Shown: piece by piece, positions 1-6,834 of the stretch | Numbering within the stretch: the first letter of the stretch is position 1 | How the letters are laid out: each line of letters begins with the position of its first letter | From: Streptosporangiaceae bacterium | GTDB lineage: Bacteria; Actinomycetota; Actinomycetes; Streptosporangiales; Streptosporangiaceae | Assembly (NCBI GenBank): GCA_030045175.1 | Contig: JASIBM010000249.1 | Span: 1 to 16,174, forward strand | Length of the DNA: 16,174 nucleotides | Direction of reading: 5' to 3' | Notes under the pieces: generated by a model | Databases searched by the model: none | What the model was told of the DNA's origin: nothing | Seen by the model: the letters and a program-made list of their open reading frames with translations, nothing else | Program-made: the position numbers and the translations under genes

Positions 1-92
1 CGCAAGCCCGCCCGCCGGCAACGCTGCGCAGGTCGCAAGCCCGGAGGCCGGCGGATAAGGCCACGGCAAGCCGCGTCCGGGCGGGCATCGCG

Positions 93-98
93 TAGGCT
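93..98 (+). promoter_or_regulatory. -10 box for a leaderless GNAT mRNA
   Basis: TAGGCT fits the actinobacterial TAnnnT -10 pattern and lies 6 nt before the ATG at 105. Transcription would start at or next to the A of the start codon. There is no Shine-Dalgarno sequence. No clear -35 hexamer is seen in the upstream 92 bases, which otherwise hold only GC-rich sequence with a 10-nt direct repeat (1-10 and 34-43). Confidence 0.5.
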
Positions 99-104
99 CG
101 CCAG

Positions 105-707
105 ATGGCGATCGCCACGCTCACCGAGCTCGGGCCCAGGGAGTTCCTCGGCCAGCTCGACGTGATGCTTGACATTTACGCCAACGCGATGGACGCGGAC
201 CTGGCCGCGCTCCCCGGCAGGCGCGAGCTCATGCGGCGGCACGCCGCTTACCCGTCGTTCCGCGCGCTGCACGCCAGGACCGAGCCCGCAGGACCCGTGG
301 TCGGATTCGCGTACGGCTTCCACGGGCAGGGCGGCCAGTGGTGGTACGACGCGGTGTGGTCGGCCCTCGCGGAGACGGCCGGCCGGCGCCAGGCCAGGCG
401 CTGGCTGGCCGACTGCCTTGAAGTCGCCGAGGTGCACGTACGCAAGTGGCACCAGCGCGAGGGCATCGGCACCACGATGCTGATGAGCCTGACCAGCGGG
501 CGCTCGGAGCTGACCGCGGTGCTTTCCACCCCGGACCGCGACTCGACCGCGCGCCGCCTGTACCGGCGGATGGGCTTTCGCGACCTGGTGACCGGCTACA
601 GCTTTCCTGGCGGCAGCCCGCCCTACGCGGTCATGGGGGCCGCGCTGCCGCTCTGCGACGCGGTGGACCGGGCACGATCCGACCGCGCCAGCCCGAGCAT
701 CTGGTAG
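105..707 (+). CDS. GNAT family N-acetyltransferase
   Basis: The 200-residue protein has a GNAT fold signature: a strand followed by the acetyl-CoA pyrophosphate loop Q-R-E-G-I-G at residues 117-122, then a helix, and near the end the common R-x-L-Y-R-R-M-G-F motif of motif B. It should transfer an acetyl group from acetyl-CoA to an amine, but the acceptor cannot be read from sequence. The N-terminal 80 residues are less typical, with a Trp-Trp-Tyr cluster around residues 79-81 that may line the acceptor pocket. The ATG at 105 is favoured because a TAnnnT box lies 6 nt upstream. The gene is convergent with metF, and its last 85 nt overlap the metF 3' end on the other strand. Confidence 0.85.
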   Translation: MAIATLTELGPREFLGQLDVMLDIYANAMDADLAALPGRRELMRRHAAYPSFRALHARTEPAGPVVGFAYGFHGQGGQWWYDAVWSALAETAGRRQARRWLADCLEVAEVHVRKWHQREGIGTTMLMSLTSGRSELTAVLSTPDRDSTARRLYRRMGFRDLVTGYSFPGGSPPYAVMGAALPLCDAVDRARSDRASPSIW

Positions 708-1579
708 ATCTCGGCCGTCGCCCGCGATCCGTTGAGCGTGAAGAAGTGCAGGCCCGGTGCGCCCTCGTCGAGCAGCCGCTGGCACATCACCGCGGCGTAC
801 TCGACGCCAGCCTTGCGCACGGCCGCCGGGTCATCCGCGTGCCTGTGCAGCTCATCGGCTAGGGCCGCGGGGAACCGCGCGCCGGAAAGCAGCACCATCC
901 TGTCGATCAGCGCGACGCTGGTGACCGGCATGATGCCAGCGATGATCGGCATCGCGCAGCCACGTGCCGCGGCCGCGTCCCGGAAGCGAAGATAATCATC
1001 TGGATAAAAGAACATTTGCGTGATGGCGAAATCGGCTCCCGCGCGATATTTCCTAATAAAAAAAGATAGGTCCGATTCCTTGCTGGCGGATCGCGGATGG
1101 CCCTCGGGGAAGGCCGCCACCCCGACGCAGAACTCGCCCGACTCCCGCACCAGCCGCACGAGCTGCTCGGCGTAGCTCAGTCCATCCGGATGCGGCACCC
1201 AGTCCCCGGCCGGGTCGCCCGGCGGGTCTCCGCGCAGGGCCAGCACGTTGCGCACGCCGACCGCCGCGTACGAGCCGATCACGTAGCGAAGCTCGGCGGC
1301 CGAGTGACTGACCGCGGTCAGGTGGCCGACCGGCGTCAGCGTGGTCTGCTCGGCAATCCTCCCGGTGACGCGCACCGTTCGGTCCCGAGTCGAGCCACCC
1401 GCGCCGTAAGTGACCGAGACGAACGTCGGCCGGAGCGGCTCGAGCCGCCTGACGGCGAGCCAGAGCCGCTCCTCGTCGGCGTCGGACTTGGGCGCCATGA
1501 ACTCGAACGAGAAGGACCTCGCGCCGACGGCGAGCAGGTCCCTGATAAGCGGCGCTTGAACGCGCAGGCGCGATGCCAT
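623..1579 (-). CDS. metF: Methylenetetrahydrofolate reductase
   Basis: The 318-residue flavoprotein should reduce 5,10-methylene-THF to 5-methyl-THF, feeding methionine synthesis. Visible family motifs are F-E-F-M-A-P-K (residues 25-31, with the catalytic Glu at 26; most relatives have F-F-P-P-K), V-T-Y-G-A-G-G-S-T (56-64), L-R-G-D-P-P (115-120, flavin-contacting Asp) and A-D-F-A-I-T-Q-M-F-F (182-191). The upstream in-frame start at 1819 is rejected: it would run through the divergent gene's start, whereas the ATG at 1579 has TACCCT 6 nt upstream. The last ~25 residues extend past the usual end of the barrel and overlap the GNAT gene. Codons for residues 167-197 are strikingly AT-rich (see findings). 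The position next to a polyprenyl synthase matches Rv2172c/Rv2173 of M. tuberculosis. Confidence 0.93.
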   Translation of the reverse strand: MASRLRVQAPLIRDLLAVGARSFSFEFMAPKSDADEERLWLAVRRLEPLRPTFVSVTYGAGGSTRDRTVRVTGRIAEQTTLTPVGHLTAVSHSAAELRYVIGSYAAVGVRNVLALRGDPPGDPAGDWVPHPDGLSYAEQLVRLVRESGEFCVGVAAFPEGHPRSASKESDLSFFIRKYRAGADFAITQMFFYPDDYLRFRDAAAARGCAMPIIAGIMPVTSVALIDRMVLLSGARFPAALADELHRHADDPAAVRKAGVEYAAVMCQRLLDEGAPGLHFFTLNGSRATAEIYQMLGLARSDRARSTASQSGSAAPMTA

Positions 1580-1585
1580 TGTCTC

Positions 1586-1591
1586 AGGGTA
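1586..1591 (-). promoter_or_regulatory. -10 box for leaderless metF mRNA
   Basis: Read on the minus strand this is TACCCT, with a 6-nt gap to the ATG at 1579 and no Shine-Dalgarno sequence. It lies 45 nt from the divergent -10 box at 1637-1642, so the two promoters share one short control region and may interfere with each other. Confidence 0.5.
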
Positions 1592-1636
1592 GCGGCGCGG
1601 CGGGCGGCCGGCCACGGCGCCGCGCCAGGTGCGGGC

Positions 1637-1642
1637 TAAGGT
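1637..1642 (+). promoter_or_regulatory. -10 box for leaderless isoprenyl synthase mRNA
   Basis: TAAGGT lies 7 nt before the ATG at 1650. This favours that ATG over the in-frame GTG at 1629, which would lie upstream of the transcript. Confidence 0.5.
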
Positions 1643-1649
1643 CACGATC

Positions 1650-2768
1650 ATGGCGGATAATCCGGCGGAGGCCGATCCGGCGGATCTGGCCATGATCCGC
1701 GCGGCGGTCACCAGCGCGCTCGGCGAGTTCGTCCGCCAGCGACGCGCTGCCCTCGCGAGCATGAGCGAGGACCTGGTCCCCTGCGCCGACGCCATCACCG
1801 ACCTGCTCGCGGGCGGCAAGCGGCTGCGGGCCGCGTTCTGTTACTGGGGCTGGCGGGCCTGCGGTGGGGTGGACTGCCCGCCGATCTTCGCGGCGGCCGC
1901 CGCGCTCGAGTTGCTGCACGCGAGCGCGCTGGTGCATGACGACGTCATCGACGCCAGCGACACTCGCCGCGGCCAGCCCGCCGTGCACAAGCGATTCGCG
2001 GCCAGCCACGCCGCCGCCGCATGGCGCGGCGCTCCTGACGCGTTCGGCGCAGGCGCCGCCATCTTGATCGGCGACCTGATGCTGGCATGGACCGATGAGC
2101 TGCTGCGCGCCAGCGGCCTGCCTGCGCCGGCCGTCCGCGACGGGATGCGGGTGCTCGACGCGATGCGGACCGAGGTGTTCGCCGGTCAGTTCCTCGACCT
2201 CGTCGGGCAGTCGGCAGGCTCGTGGGGGCTTGACGACGCGCTGCGGGTGATCACTTACAAGGCGGCCAAGTACACCGTCGAGCGGCCGCTGCACCTTGGC
2301 GTCGCGCTGGCCTGCGCCGCCGACGGCATGCGCCGCCCCGGCCAGCCCGCCGAACGGGCCGCGCTGACCGCCGCGTTCACCAGCTACGGCATCCCGGTCG
2401 GCATCGCGTTTCAGCTTCGCGATGACATCCTGGGCGTGTTCGGCGACCCGGCCAGGACTGGCAAGCCGGTCACCGACGACCTGCGCGAGGGCAAGCGAAC
2501 GGTGCTGCTTGCGATCGCCAGGCGGCGCGCGGACGCGGGGCAGGCCGCGCTGCTCGACAGGTCCGTCGGCGACCCGCTGCTGACCGAGGCGCAGGCGGCC
2601 GAGGTCGGCGAGGTCATCGCGGGCACGGGCGCGTACGCCGAGTGCGAGGCGATGATAGCCACCAAGGTGGGCGAGGCGCTGGTGGCACTCGACGCGGCCC
2701 CTATCGACGCCGTGACCAAGGCGGCGCTCGCCTTCCTCGCGATCGCCACGACGTTCCGCTCGGACTAG
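1650..2768 (+). CDS. Polyprenyl (E-type) diphosphate synthase
   Basis: The 372-residue trans-isoprenyl diphosphate synthase condenses allylic diphosphates with IPP to make C15-C20 or longer prenyl diphosphates. The first Asp-rich motif is H-D-D-V-I-D at 96-101 followed by S-D-T-R-R-G, the second is R-D-D-I-L-G-V-F-G-D at 257-266, and G-K-R-L-R (about residues 52-56) is the IPP-binding motif. The second motif has D-D-x-x-G rather than D-D-x-x-D, common in bacterial enzymes of this family. The position next to metF and close to an Rv2175c homologue parallels idsA2 (Rv2173). Product chain length cannot be fixed here. The gene is convergent with thiE, with only 16 nt between stop codons and no evident terminator. 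Confidence 0.9.
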   Translation: MADNPAEADPADLAMIRAAVTSALGEFVRQRRAALASMSEDLVPCADAITDLLAGGKRLRAAFCYWGWRACGGVDCPPIFAAAAALELLHASALVHDDVIDASDTRRGQPAVHKRFAASHAAAAWRGAPDAFGAGAAILIGDLMLAWTDELLRASGLPAPAVRDGMRVLDAMRTEVFAGQFLDLVGQSAGSWGLDDALRVITYKAAKYTVERPLHLGVALACAADGMRRPGQPAERAALTAAFTSYGIPVGIAFQLRDDILGVFGDPARTGKPVTDDLREGKRTVLLAIARRRADAGQAALLDRSVGDPLLTEAQAAEVGEVIAGTGAYAECEAMIATKVGEALVALDAAPIDAVTKAALAFLAIATTFRSD

Positions 2769-2784
2769 GACCTGCGGACGCGCG

Positions 2785-3435
2785 TCAGCTCGCGCCAAGC
2801 CGGGCGGCGAGCCGCCTCGCCGCCGACGCGGGATCTGCCGCCTCGGTGATCGCCCGGACCACCACGATCCGGCGGCCGCCCGCCTCGAGCACGTCGCCGA
2901 GCCTGGCCTCGTCGATCCCGCCGATCGCGAACCAGGGCCGCGTGGCGGCCAGTCCGGCGACGTAGCTGATCAGGCCAAGCCCTGGGGCCGGGCGCCCGGG
3001 CTTGGTCGGCGTCGGCCACACCGGCCCCGCGCAGAAGTAGTCGGCAGCCGGATCGGCGGCGGCCGACTCGGCCTGCGCCTGCGAGTGAGTGGACAACCCG
3101 ATGATCGGCGTCGGGCCGAGGATCTTACGGGCCACCGCCGCAGGAAGGTCGTCCTGGCCGACGTGCAGCACGTCAGCCCCGCAAGCGAACGCCACGTCGG
3201 CGCGGTCGTTCACGGCGAGCAGCGCTCCGTGCCGGTCACACGCCGCCCTGAAGGTCTCGAGCAGCCGCAGCTCGGGTCCTGCCTCGAGCCCCTTGTGCCG
3301 GAGCTGGACGATGTCCACGCCAGACCCGAGCACGGCGTCGAGGAACGCGGGCAGGTCGCCCTGGCGCTCCCTGGCGTCAGTGCACAGGTAGAGCCGGCAA
3401 CCCGCCAGCCGCTCGCGAAGGGCAGCACTGTCCAC
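2785..3435 (-). CDS. thiE: Thiamine-phosphate synthase
   Basis: The 216-residue TIM barrel should join HMP-PP to the thiazole phosphate carboxylate to give thiamine phosphate. Visible motifs are D-I-V-Q-L-R-H-K (41-48), N-D-R-A-D-V-A (76-82), H-V-G-Q-D-D (91-96), I-G-L-S-T-H-S (112-118), G-P-V-W-P-T-P-T-K-P (137-146) and A-I-G-G-I (170-174). The ATG at 3474 would add 13 atypical residues read from a repeat fragment, so the GTG at 3435 is preferred. It is preceded by CAAGAT and a 6-nt gap, a context also seen at 14907. It lies downstream of the Rv2175c-like gene on the same strand. No TPP riboswitch precedes it, so its regulation differs from thiOSG. Confidence 0.92.
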   Translation of the reverse strand: MDSAALRERLAGCRLYLCTDARERQGDLPAFLDAVLGSGVDIVQLRHKGLEAGPELRLLETFRAACDRHGALLAVNDRADVAFACGADVLHVGQDDLPAAVARKILGPTPIIGLSTHSQAQAESAAADPAADYFCAGPVWPTPTKPGRPAPGLGLISYVAGLAATRPWFAIGGIDEARLGDVLEAGGRRIVVVRAITEAADPASAARRLAARLGAS

Positions 3436-3475
3436 CTGGCCATCTTGCCACTGCGGCTGCGAGCCAAAGGGCAAA

Positions 3476-3495
3476 GGGCGCCCGGAGGCGAACGG
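3476..3495 (-). repeat. Fragment of the dispersed intergenic repeat (inverted)
   Basis: The reverse complement is a 20-nt match to the first 20 nt or so of the repeats at 5181 and 10938 (core C-C-G-T-T-C-G-C-C-T-C-C-G-G-G-C-G-C-C). Just beyond it on the same strand is CTTTGGCTCGC, which resembles the tail of the 5181 copy. The fragment sits in the 81-nt gap between the Rv2175c-like gene and thiE. Confidence 0.7.
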
Positions 3496-3516
3496 TACCA
3501 GGGCTTCCGGCAGAAC

Positions 3517-3879
3517 TCAGAACGCGAGCGCCTGCGCGCGCCGGTTGACCTCGCTGCACCGGTGCGCGGCGATCGCCTCGATCGGGCTGCCGGGCAGCGA
3601 GTCGTCCGAGGTGAACAGCCAGCGCATCGCCTCGACGTCGGTGAAGCCGCAGTCGAAGAGCAGCGTGAGCGTGCCGTGCAGCCCTCGGACGATCTGCTCG
3701 CCATCCAAGAACGCGGCCGGCACGCCGAAGGAGCCGTCAGGCCGCTCCACGCCAAGCAGCTTGCGGTCGCGGAGGAACTGCTTGATCCTGCTCACCGGCA
3801 GCCCAAGCTGCGCCGCGACCTCGGGAATAGTCAGCCAATGGCCGACGCTAGCGTCGGCCGGGGGGTCGATCTGTGCCAC
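3517..3879 (-). CDS. Rv2175c-like winged-helix DNA-binding protein
   Basis: The 120-residue protein has an N-terminal helix-turn-helix (W-L-T-I-P-E-V-A-A-Q-L-G-L-P-V-S-R-I-K-Q, residues 15-34) followed by a wing-like G-V-E-R-P-D-G-S segment and a helical C-terminal domain. This is the layout of M. tuberculosis Rv2175c, a DNA-binding protein reported as a substrate of the kinase PknL. A PASTA kinase encoded 4 kb away supports the pairing. The GTG at 3879 is chosen over the ATG at 3921 because AAAGGA lies about 7 nt upstream. With this start no Thr lies in the first 16 residues, so the phospho-Thr described near the N-terminus of the mycobacterial protein is not conserved in place. The 5' coding region contains a perfect 20-bp palindrome (3840-3859). 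Confidence 0.8.
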   Translation of the reverse strand: MAQIDPPADASVGHWLTIPEVAAQLGLPVSRIKQFLRDRKLLGVERPDGSFGVPAAFLDGEQIVRGLHGTLTLLFDCGFTDVEAMRWLFTSDDSLPGSPIEAIAAHRCSEVNRRAQALAF

Positions 3880-3927
3880 GTCGAAATCCTTTCCCCACCG
3901 CCCGGCCCTCTCAAACACCAAGCGAAG

Positions 3928-5166
3928 TCAAACCCCTGGCGACGCCTCGATGGCCGCGGCGCGAACGCTGACCCCGGGGTCGGCGAGCTGTGCCGGGTCG
4001 ACAAGCGCCCGCGCCTCGATGAGCCGCCTGCCCTGGGCGAAATCCCTGGGCGCCCCAACCGTCAGCATCGCGACGAGCCTGCGGCCGGCTAGCGCATCAT
4101 CACCCTCAGCCAGCCAGCAGGCTGACCAGCTAGCCGTGGCGGTGTCACCGCGCCAGAGGAACTCCGTAGCGGCCCGGTGGTCACCGGCGAACTGGAGCAT
4201 CCGCCCGAACTGCTCGGACCAGAAGTAGGGCACGGGATCGTAGCGCTCGTCCCCGCCGAGCAGGTTGGCCGCCAGCGTGACCGGGGCGCGCAGCGCGACG
4301 TCCCAGTGCTCTGGCCGCATCCTGCGGGCGAACCGCTCTGACCAGAACGCGGCGCAGTCCCCCACCGCGTAGACGCCGGTCATCGAGGATTCCAGCCGGC
4401 TGTCGACGACCACGCCGTTGTCGAGAAGCACGCCGGCGGGCTCGAGCCAGCCGACATCAGGCCTGACGCCCACGGCGGTTACCACCACGTCGGCGGCCAG
4501 CCAGCCACCGGCGGCCAGCTCGAGCCCGCCTTCGGCGATCGACCCGACGGCCCGGCCGAGCAGCAACTCGACCCCAGCCTGCGCATACCAGGCCGAGGTG
4601 ACCGCGCCGACCTCGGCGCCGACGGCAGCCGCGAGCGGCGCGGCGCCCGCCTCCACGACGGTGACCTGGCAGCCTCGCGCCGCCGCGGCGGTGGCCAGCT
4701 CCGCGCCGATCCAGCCAGCCCCGACGATGACCATCCGGGCTCCCGCGGCGATCGTCTCGCGCAGCGCGAGCGCGTCATCGAACGAGCGCAGGACCCGCTG
4801 CCCGGCGCCCCCGGGCAGCGTGACCGGTCGCGCCCCTGTCGCGATCACCAGCCGGTCGAACGGGTACTCCGCCAGATCGGTGCGCAGCACGCCGTCACCG
4901 AGCCATTCGGCGCGCTCGCCCAGCCTGATCCGCGCCCCGAGCGCTGCCAGGTCACCCGCAGGGCGCAGCGACGTGTCGTCGACGGCGCCGGACAGGAATG
5001 CCTTGGACAGTGGCGGCCGGTCGTAGGGCGGCCTGCTCTCCGCGCCGATCAGCGTCAGGCTGCCCCGGTATCCCGCAGCACGGAGCTCCTCGATCGTGCG
5101 CAGCCCGGCCAGCCCACCCCCCACCACGACGATCCGCTCCGGGTATTCCCCGCGTCCGGCCACCAC
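3928..5166 (-). CDS. FAD-dependent ferredoxin/rubredoxin reductase-type oxidoreductase
   Basis: The 412-residue two-dinucleotide-fold flavoprotein should use NAD(P)H to reduce a small redox carrier. The FAD motif V-V-V-G-G-G-L-A-G-L is at 13-22. R-P-P-Y-D-R-P-P-L-S-K around 46-56 is diagnostic of the putidaredoxin/rhodocoxin reductase family. The NAD(P) motif V-G-A-G-W-I-G-A-E-L lies near 153-162, the second FAD motif Y-A-V-G-D-C-A is near 270, and a reductase C-terminal domain follows. There is no CxxC disulfide motif. The GTG at 5166 has AAAGGAG 8 nt upstream; the longer start at 5232 would read the dispersed repeat as protein. The Rv2175c-like gene follows after 48 nt, so these are probably cotranscribed. 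No ferredoxin or P450 partner lies in the window. Confidence 0.85.
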   Translation of the reverse strand: MVAGRGEYPERIVVVGGGLAGLRTIEELRAAGYRGSLTLIGAESRPPYDRPPLSKAFLSGAVDDTSLRPAGDLAALGARIRLGERAEWLGDGVLRTDLAEYPFDRLVIATGARPVTLPGGAGQRVLRSFDDALALRETIAAGARMVIVGAGWIGAELATAAAARGCQVTVVEAGAAPLAAAVGAEVGAVTSAWYAQAGVELLLGRAVGSIAEGGLELAAGGWLAADVVVTAVGVRPDVGWLEPAGVLLDNGVVVDSRLESSMTGVYAVGDCAAFWSERFARRMRPEHWDVALRAPVTLAANLLGGDERYDPVPYFWSEQFGRMLQFAGDHRAATEFLWRGDTATASWSACWLAEGDDALAGRRLVAMLTVGAPRDFAQGRRLIEARALVDPAQLADPGVSVRAAAIEASPGV

Positions 5167-5180
5167 CAGCACGCTCCTTT

Positions 5181-5392
5181 CCCGTTCGCCTCCGGGCGCC
5201 TTTGAGGCGCCGCCTTCCCTCGTCGCAAACACCGCTCCTCAGTCCAGGCGGCGCCGGCGCCCTGCGGCTTACGTTTTAACCGAGCACTGCTTAGCAGGGC
5301 GAGGTCAAAACGTAAGCCGCGGCTCACTCGCGCTCGGCTCGCCGCCGGCTTCGCCTTTGGCTCGCTCGCGCAGGTTTCCCGCTCGCCTCCGG
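5181..5392 (+). repeat. Dispersed repeat, copy 1, interrupted by a 55-nt hairpin unit
   Basis: This copy aligns with 10938-11137 in three blocks: 5181-5240 with 10938-10997 (56 of 60 identical), 5241-5267 with 11053-11079 (27 of 27), and 5323-5343 with 11080-11100 (21 of 21). A weaker tail ends in CCCGCTCGCCTCC. The third block is displaced by 55 nt of inserted sequence at 5268-5322. The repeat fills most of the gap between the leftward flavoprotein gene and the TPP riboswitch, and its left edge abuts the flavoprotein's ribosome-binding site. No gene is seen in 5233-5452. Confidence 0.9.
5264..5320 (+). repeat. Nested palindromic hairpin unit, copy 1
   Basis: Arms 5264-5281 (gcggcttacgttttaacc) and 5303-5320 pair over 18 bp with one mismatch. 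The 21-nt loop contains a second small stem, CTGC-tta-GCAG, at 5287-5297. Relative to copy 2 of the host repeat, 5268-5322 is extra sequence of 55 nt. GCGG occurs on both sides of it and could be a target duplication or part of the stem. There is no T-tract, so it is not a typical intrinsic terminator. Confidence 0.85.
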
Positions 5393-5452
5393 CCCCGCCC
5401 CCGAACAGCTGGGCGGAGCCAAAGCCCGATCTTGGAGCTAGGCTAGGGGCAG

Positions 5453-5595
5453 ACGCGCGGGAGTCCGATGCCGACCTTTCCGGTACGTTGCTCAATTTGT
5501 GGTGACGGGCCGGCTGGGTCGAGGGACTGAGAGGGTGGCCACGGGGTCGCCGACCGCAGAACCTGATCCGGGTCATGCCGGCGAAGGGAGCGCAG
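5453..5595 (+). promoter_or_regulatory. TPP riboswitch (THI element)
   Basis: The conserved core is plain: CTGAGAGGG at 5527-5535, then GAACCTGATCCGGGTCATGCC starting at 5559, and GCGAAGGGAGCGC at 5581-5593. P1 can form from GCGC at 5455-5458 with 5590-5593, and P2 from AGTCC at 5462-5466 with GGACT at 5524-5528. The optional P3 arm is long, with about 57 nt between the two halves of P2. The element precedes thiOSG on the same strand. The final AAGGGAG (5584-5590) is both riboswitch sequence and a ribosome-binding-site-like motif, so TPP binding could control translation initiation; no classic terminator lies between aptamer and gene. Confidence 0.95.
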
Positions 5596-5599
5596 CGAC

Positions 5600-5623
5600 G
5601 TGAACAGCGCGCACCGACGGTGA
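5600..5623 (+). CDS. Possible 7-codon mini-ORF coupling riboswitch to thiO
   Basis: A GTG at 5600 lies 9 nt after AAGGGAG of the riboswitch. It opens a reading frame encoding M-N-S-A-H-R-R and stops at TGA 5621-5623, which overlaps the proposed thiO start GTG (5620) as GTGA. The thiO start itself has no good Shine-Dalgarno sequence. Translation of the mini-ORF could deliver ribosomes to thiO. This is inferred from spacing alone, and so short an ORF may be fortuitous. Confidence 0.3.
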   Translation: MNSAHRR

Positions 5624-6834
5624 ACGGCAGCGGAGCAGCAACCCCACGCAGCGTCACCGCGGACGTCCTGGTCATCGGCGCTGGGGTCATCGGCCTCGCC
5701 ATCGCCTGGCGCGCGGCTCAGCGGGGCATGCGGGTAGTGATCGCCGACCCCGATCCCGGCAGCGGCGCTACGCACGCGGCGGCCGGCATGCTCACCCCGG
5801 TCGCCGAGGCCGCGTACGCCGAGCGTGAGCTCTTCGACTTCGGATCTGCGTCACTGCGGCGCTACCCGCAGTTCGCGGCCGAGCTCACCGAGGCGACCGG
5901 CCTGCCGACGGGATTCCGCCAGACCGGCACGCTCCAGGTCGCCCACGACGTCGACGACATGGCCGCGCTGCATGAGCATGCGCTGCTGCGCGAGTCATTC
6001 GGCGCGCAGACCGAGCGGCTGACCGGTCGCGAGTGCCGGGCCGCCGAGCCGATGCTCGGCCCGGTCTGCGGCGGCCTGCTGGTCAGCGACGACGCCTCAG
6101 TCGACCCCAGGCTGCTCACCACGGCACTGCTCGCCGCCGCCAGGGCGGCTGGCGCCACCCACCTGCGGCAGCGCGCGCGCAGGCTGCTCGCGGGCGATTC
6201 CGCCGCCGGCGCGGAGCTCGACGAGGGCACCACGGTCGCGGCCGGGCAGGTAGTGCTCTGCGCCGGCTGGGCATCCGCGGCGATCGAGGGCGTGCCCGCC
6301 GAGGCTGCTCCGCGGCTTCGCCCCGTCAAGGGCCAGATCCTCCGACTGCGGCCCACAGCGGCGACACGCGCCGCCAGCCCGTCGCCCTCCTTCCTCAACA
6401 GAACCTTGCGCGGACTCGTGCAGGGATCGTCGGTCTACCTGGTGCCGAGGCAAGATGGCGAGGTGGTGGTCGGTGCCACACAGGAGGAGCTTGGCGCCGA
6501 CACCACGGTCACCGCGGGCGGCGTCTGGCAGCTGCTACGCGACGCTCGCGCGCTGGTGCCCGGCATCACCGAGCTAGAGTTCGCCGAGGCCGCGGCCGGA
6601 CTCCGCCCTGGCACGCCGGACAACGCCCCCCTGCTCGGCCCGTCCGCCCTGCCCGGCCTGGTGCTCGCCACCGGTCACTTCCGGGCCGGCGTGCTGCTCG
6701 CTCCCCTGACCGCCGATCTAATCGCCGATCTGCTCGTCACAGGAATTTTGCCAGCGGCTGCCGCTGCGTTCTCGGCGCGGCGCCTTGCCGCTCAGCCATT
6801 CGAACACCAGGATGCGGCACCGTCATGGAGATAA
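5620..6834 (+). CDS. thiO: Glycine oxidase
   Basis: The 404-residue FAD-dependent D-amino-acid-oxidase-family enzyme oxidises glycine to iminoacetate (dehydroglycine) for thiazole ring formation by ThiG. The FAD motif V-I-G-A-G-V-I-G-L-A-I-A-W is at 18-30. H-A-A-A-G-M-L (approx. 50-56) follows, as is typical of ThiO, and the C-terminal segment L-R-P-G-T-P-D-N-A-P-L-L-G plus T-G-H-F-R-A-G-V-L-L-A-P completes the FAD domain. The in-frame ATG at 5575 lies inside the conserved riboswitch core and is an unlikely start. GTG 5620 is the first usable in-frame start after the aptamer. The 3' end overlaps thiS by 10 nt, implying translational coupling. Confidence 0.9.
   Translation: MNGSGAATPRSVTADVLVIGAGVIGLAIAWRAAQRGMRVVIADPDPGSGATHAAAGMLTPVAEAAYAERELFDFGSASLRRYPQFAAELTEATGLPTGFRQTGTLQVAHDVDDMAALHEHALLRESFGAQTERLTGRECRAAEPMLGPVCGGLLVSDDASVDPRLLTTALLAAARAAGATHLRQRARRLLAGDSAAGAELDEGTTVAAGQVVLCAGWASAAIEGVPAEAAPRLRPVKGQILRLRPTAATRAASPSPSFLNRTLRGLVQGSSVYLVPRQDGEVVVGATQEELGADTTVTAGGVWQLLRDARALVPGITELEFAEAAAGLRPGTPDNAPLLGPSALPGLVLATGHFRAGVLLAPLTADLIADLLVTGILPAAAAAFSARRLAAQPFEHQDAAPSWR

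Noticed and set aside
1..43. Direct repeat CGCAAGCCCG at 1-10 and 34-43 as a regulatory repeat
   Set aside because: Only two 10-nt copies in very GC-rich sequence at the window edge. Chance is a sufficient explanation.
1584..2798. Long minus-strand ORF of 404 codons opposite the isoprenyl synthase gene
   Set aside because: It mirrors the whole synthase gene, has low-complexity Arg/Gly/Ala composition and no domain. It is a typical shadow in GC-rich DNA.
5264..5320. Nested hairpins as ordinary rho-independent terminators
   Set aside because: There is no T-tract on either strand, and both lie upstream of genes on both sides (divergent gaps), where terminators would not be expected.
5575..5619. 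ATG at 5575 as the thiO start
   Set aside because: It falls inside the invariant TPP-binding core of the riboswitch and would make a ribosome read through the aptamer. Downstream GTG 5620 is preferred.
6033..6824. Upstream extension of the thiS reading frame through thiO (330 codons)
   Set aside because: The extension is Arg/Pro-rich nonsense overlapping thiO. ThiS proper starts at 6825 and has the normal length of 66 residues.
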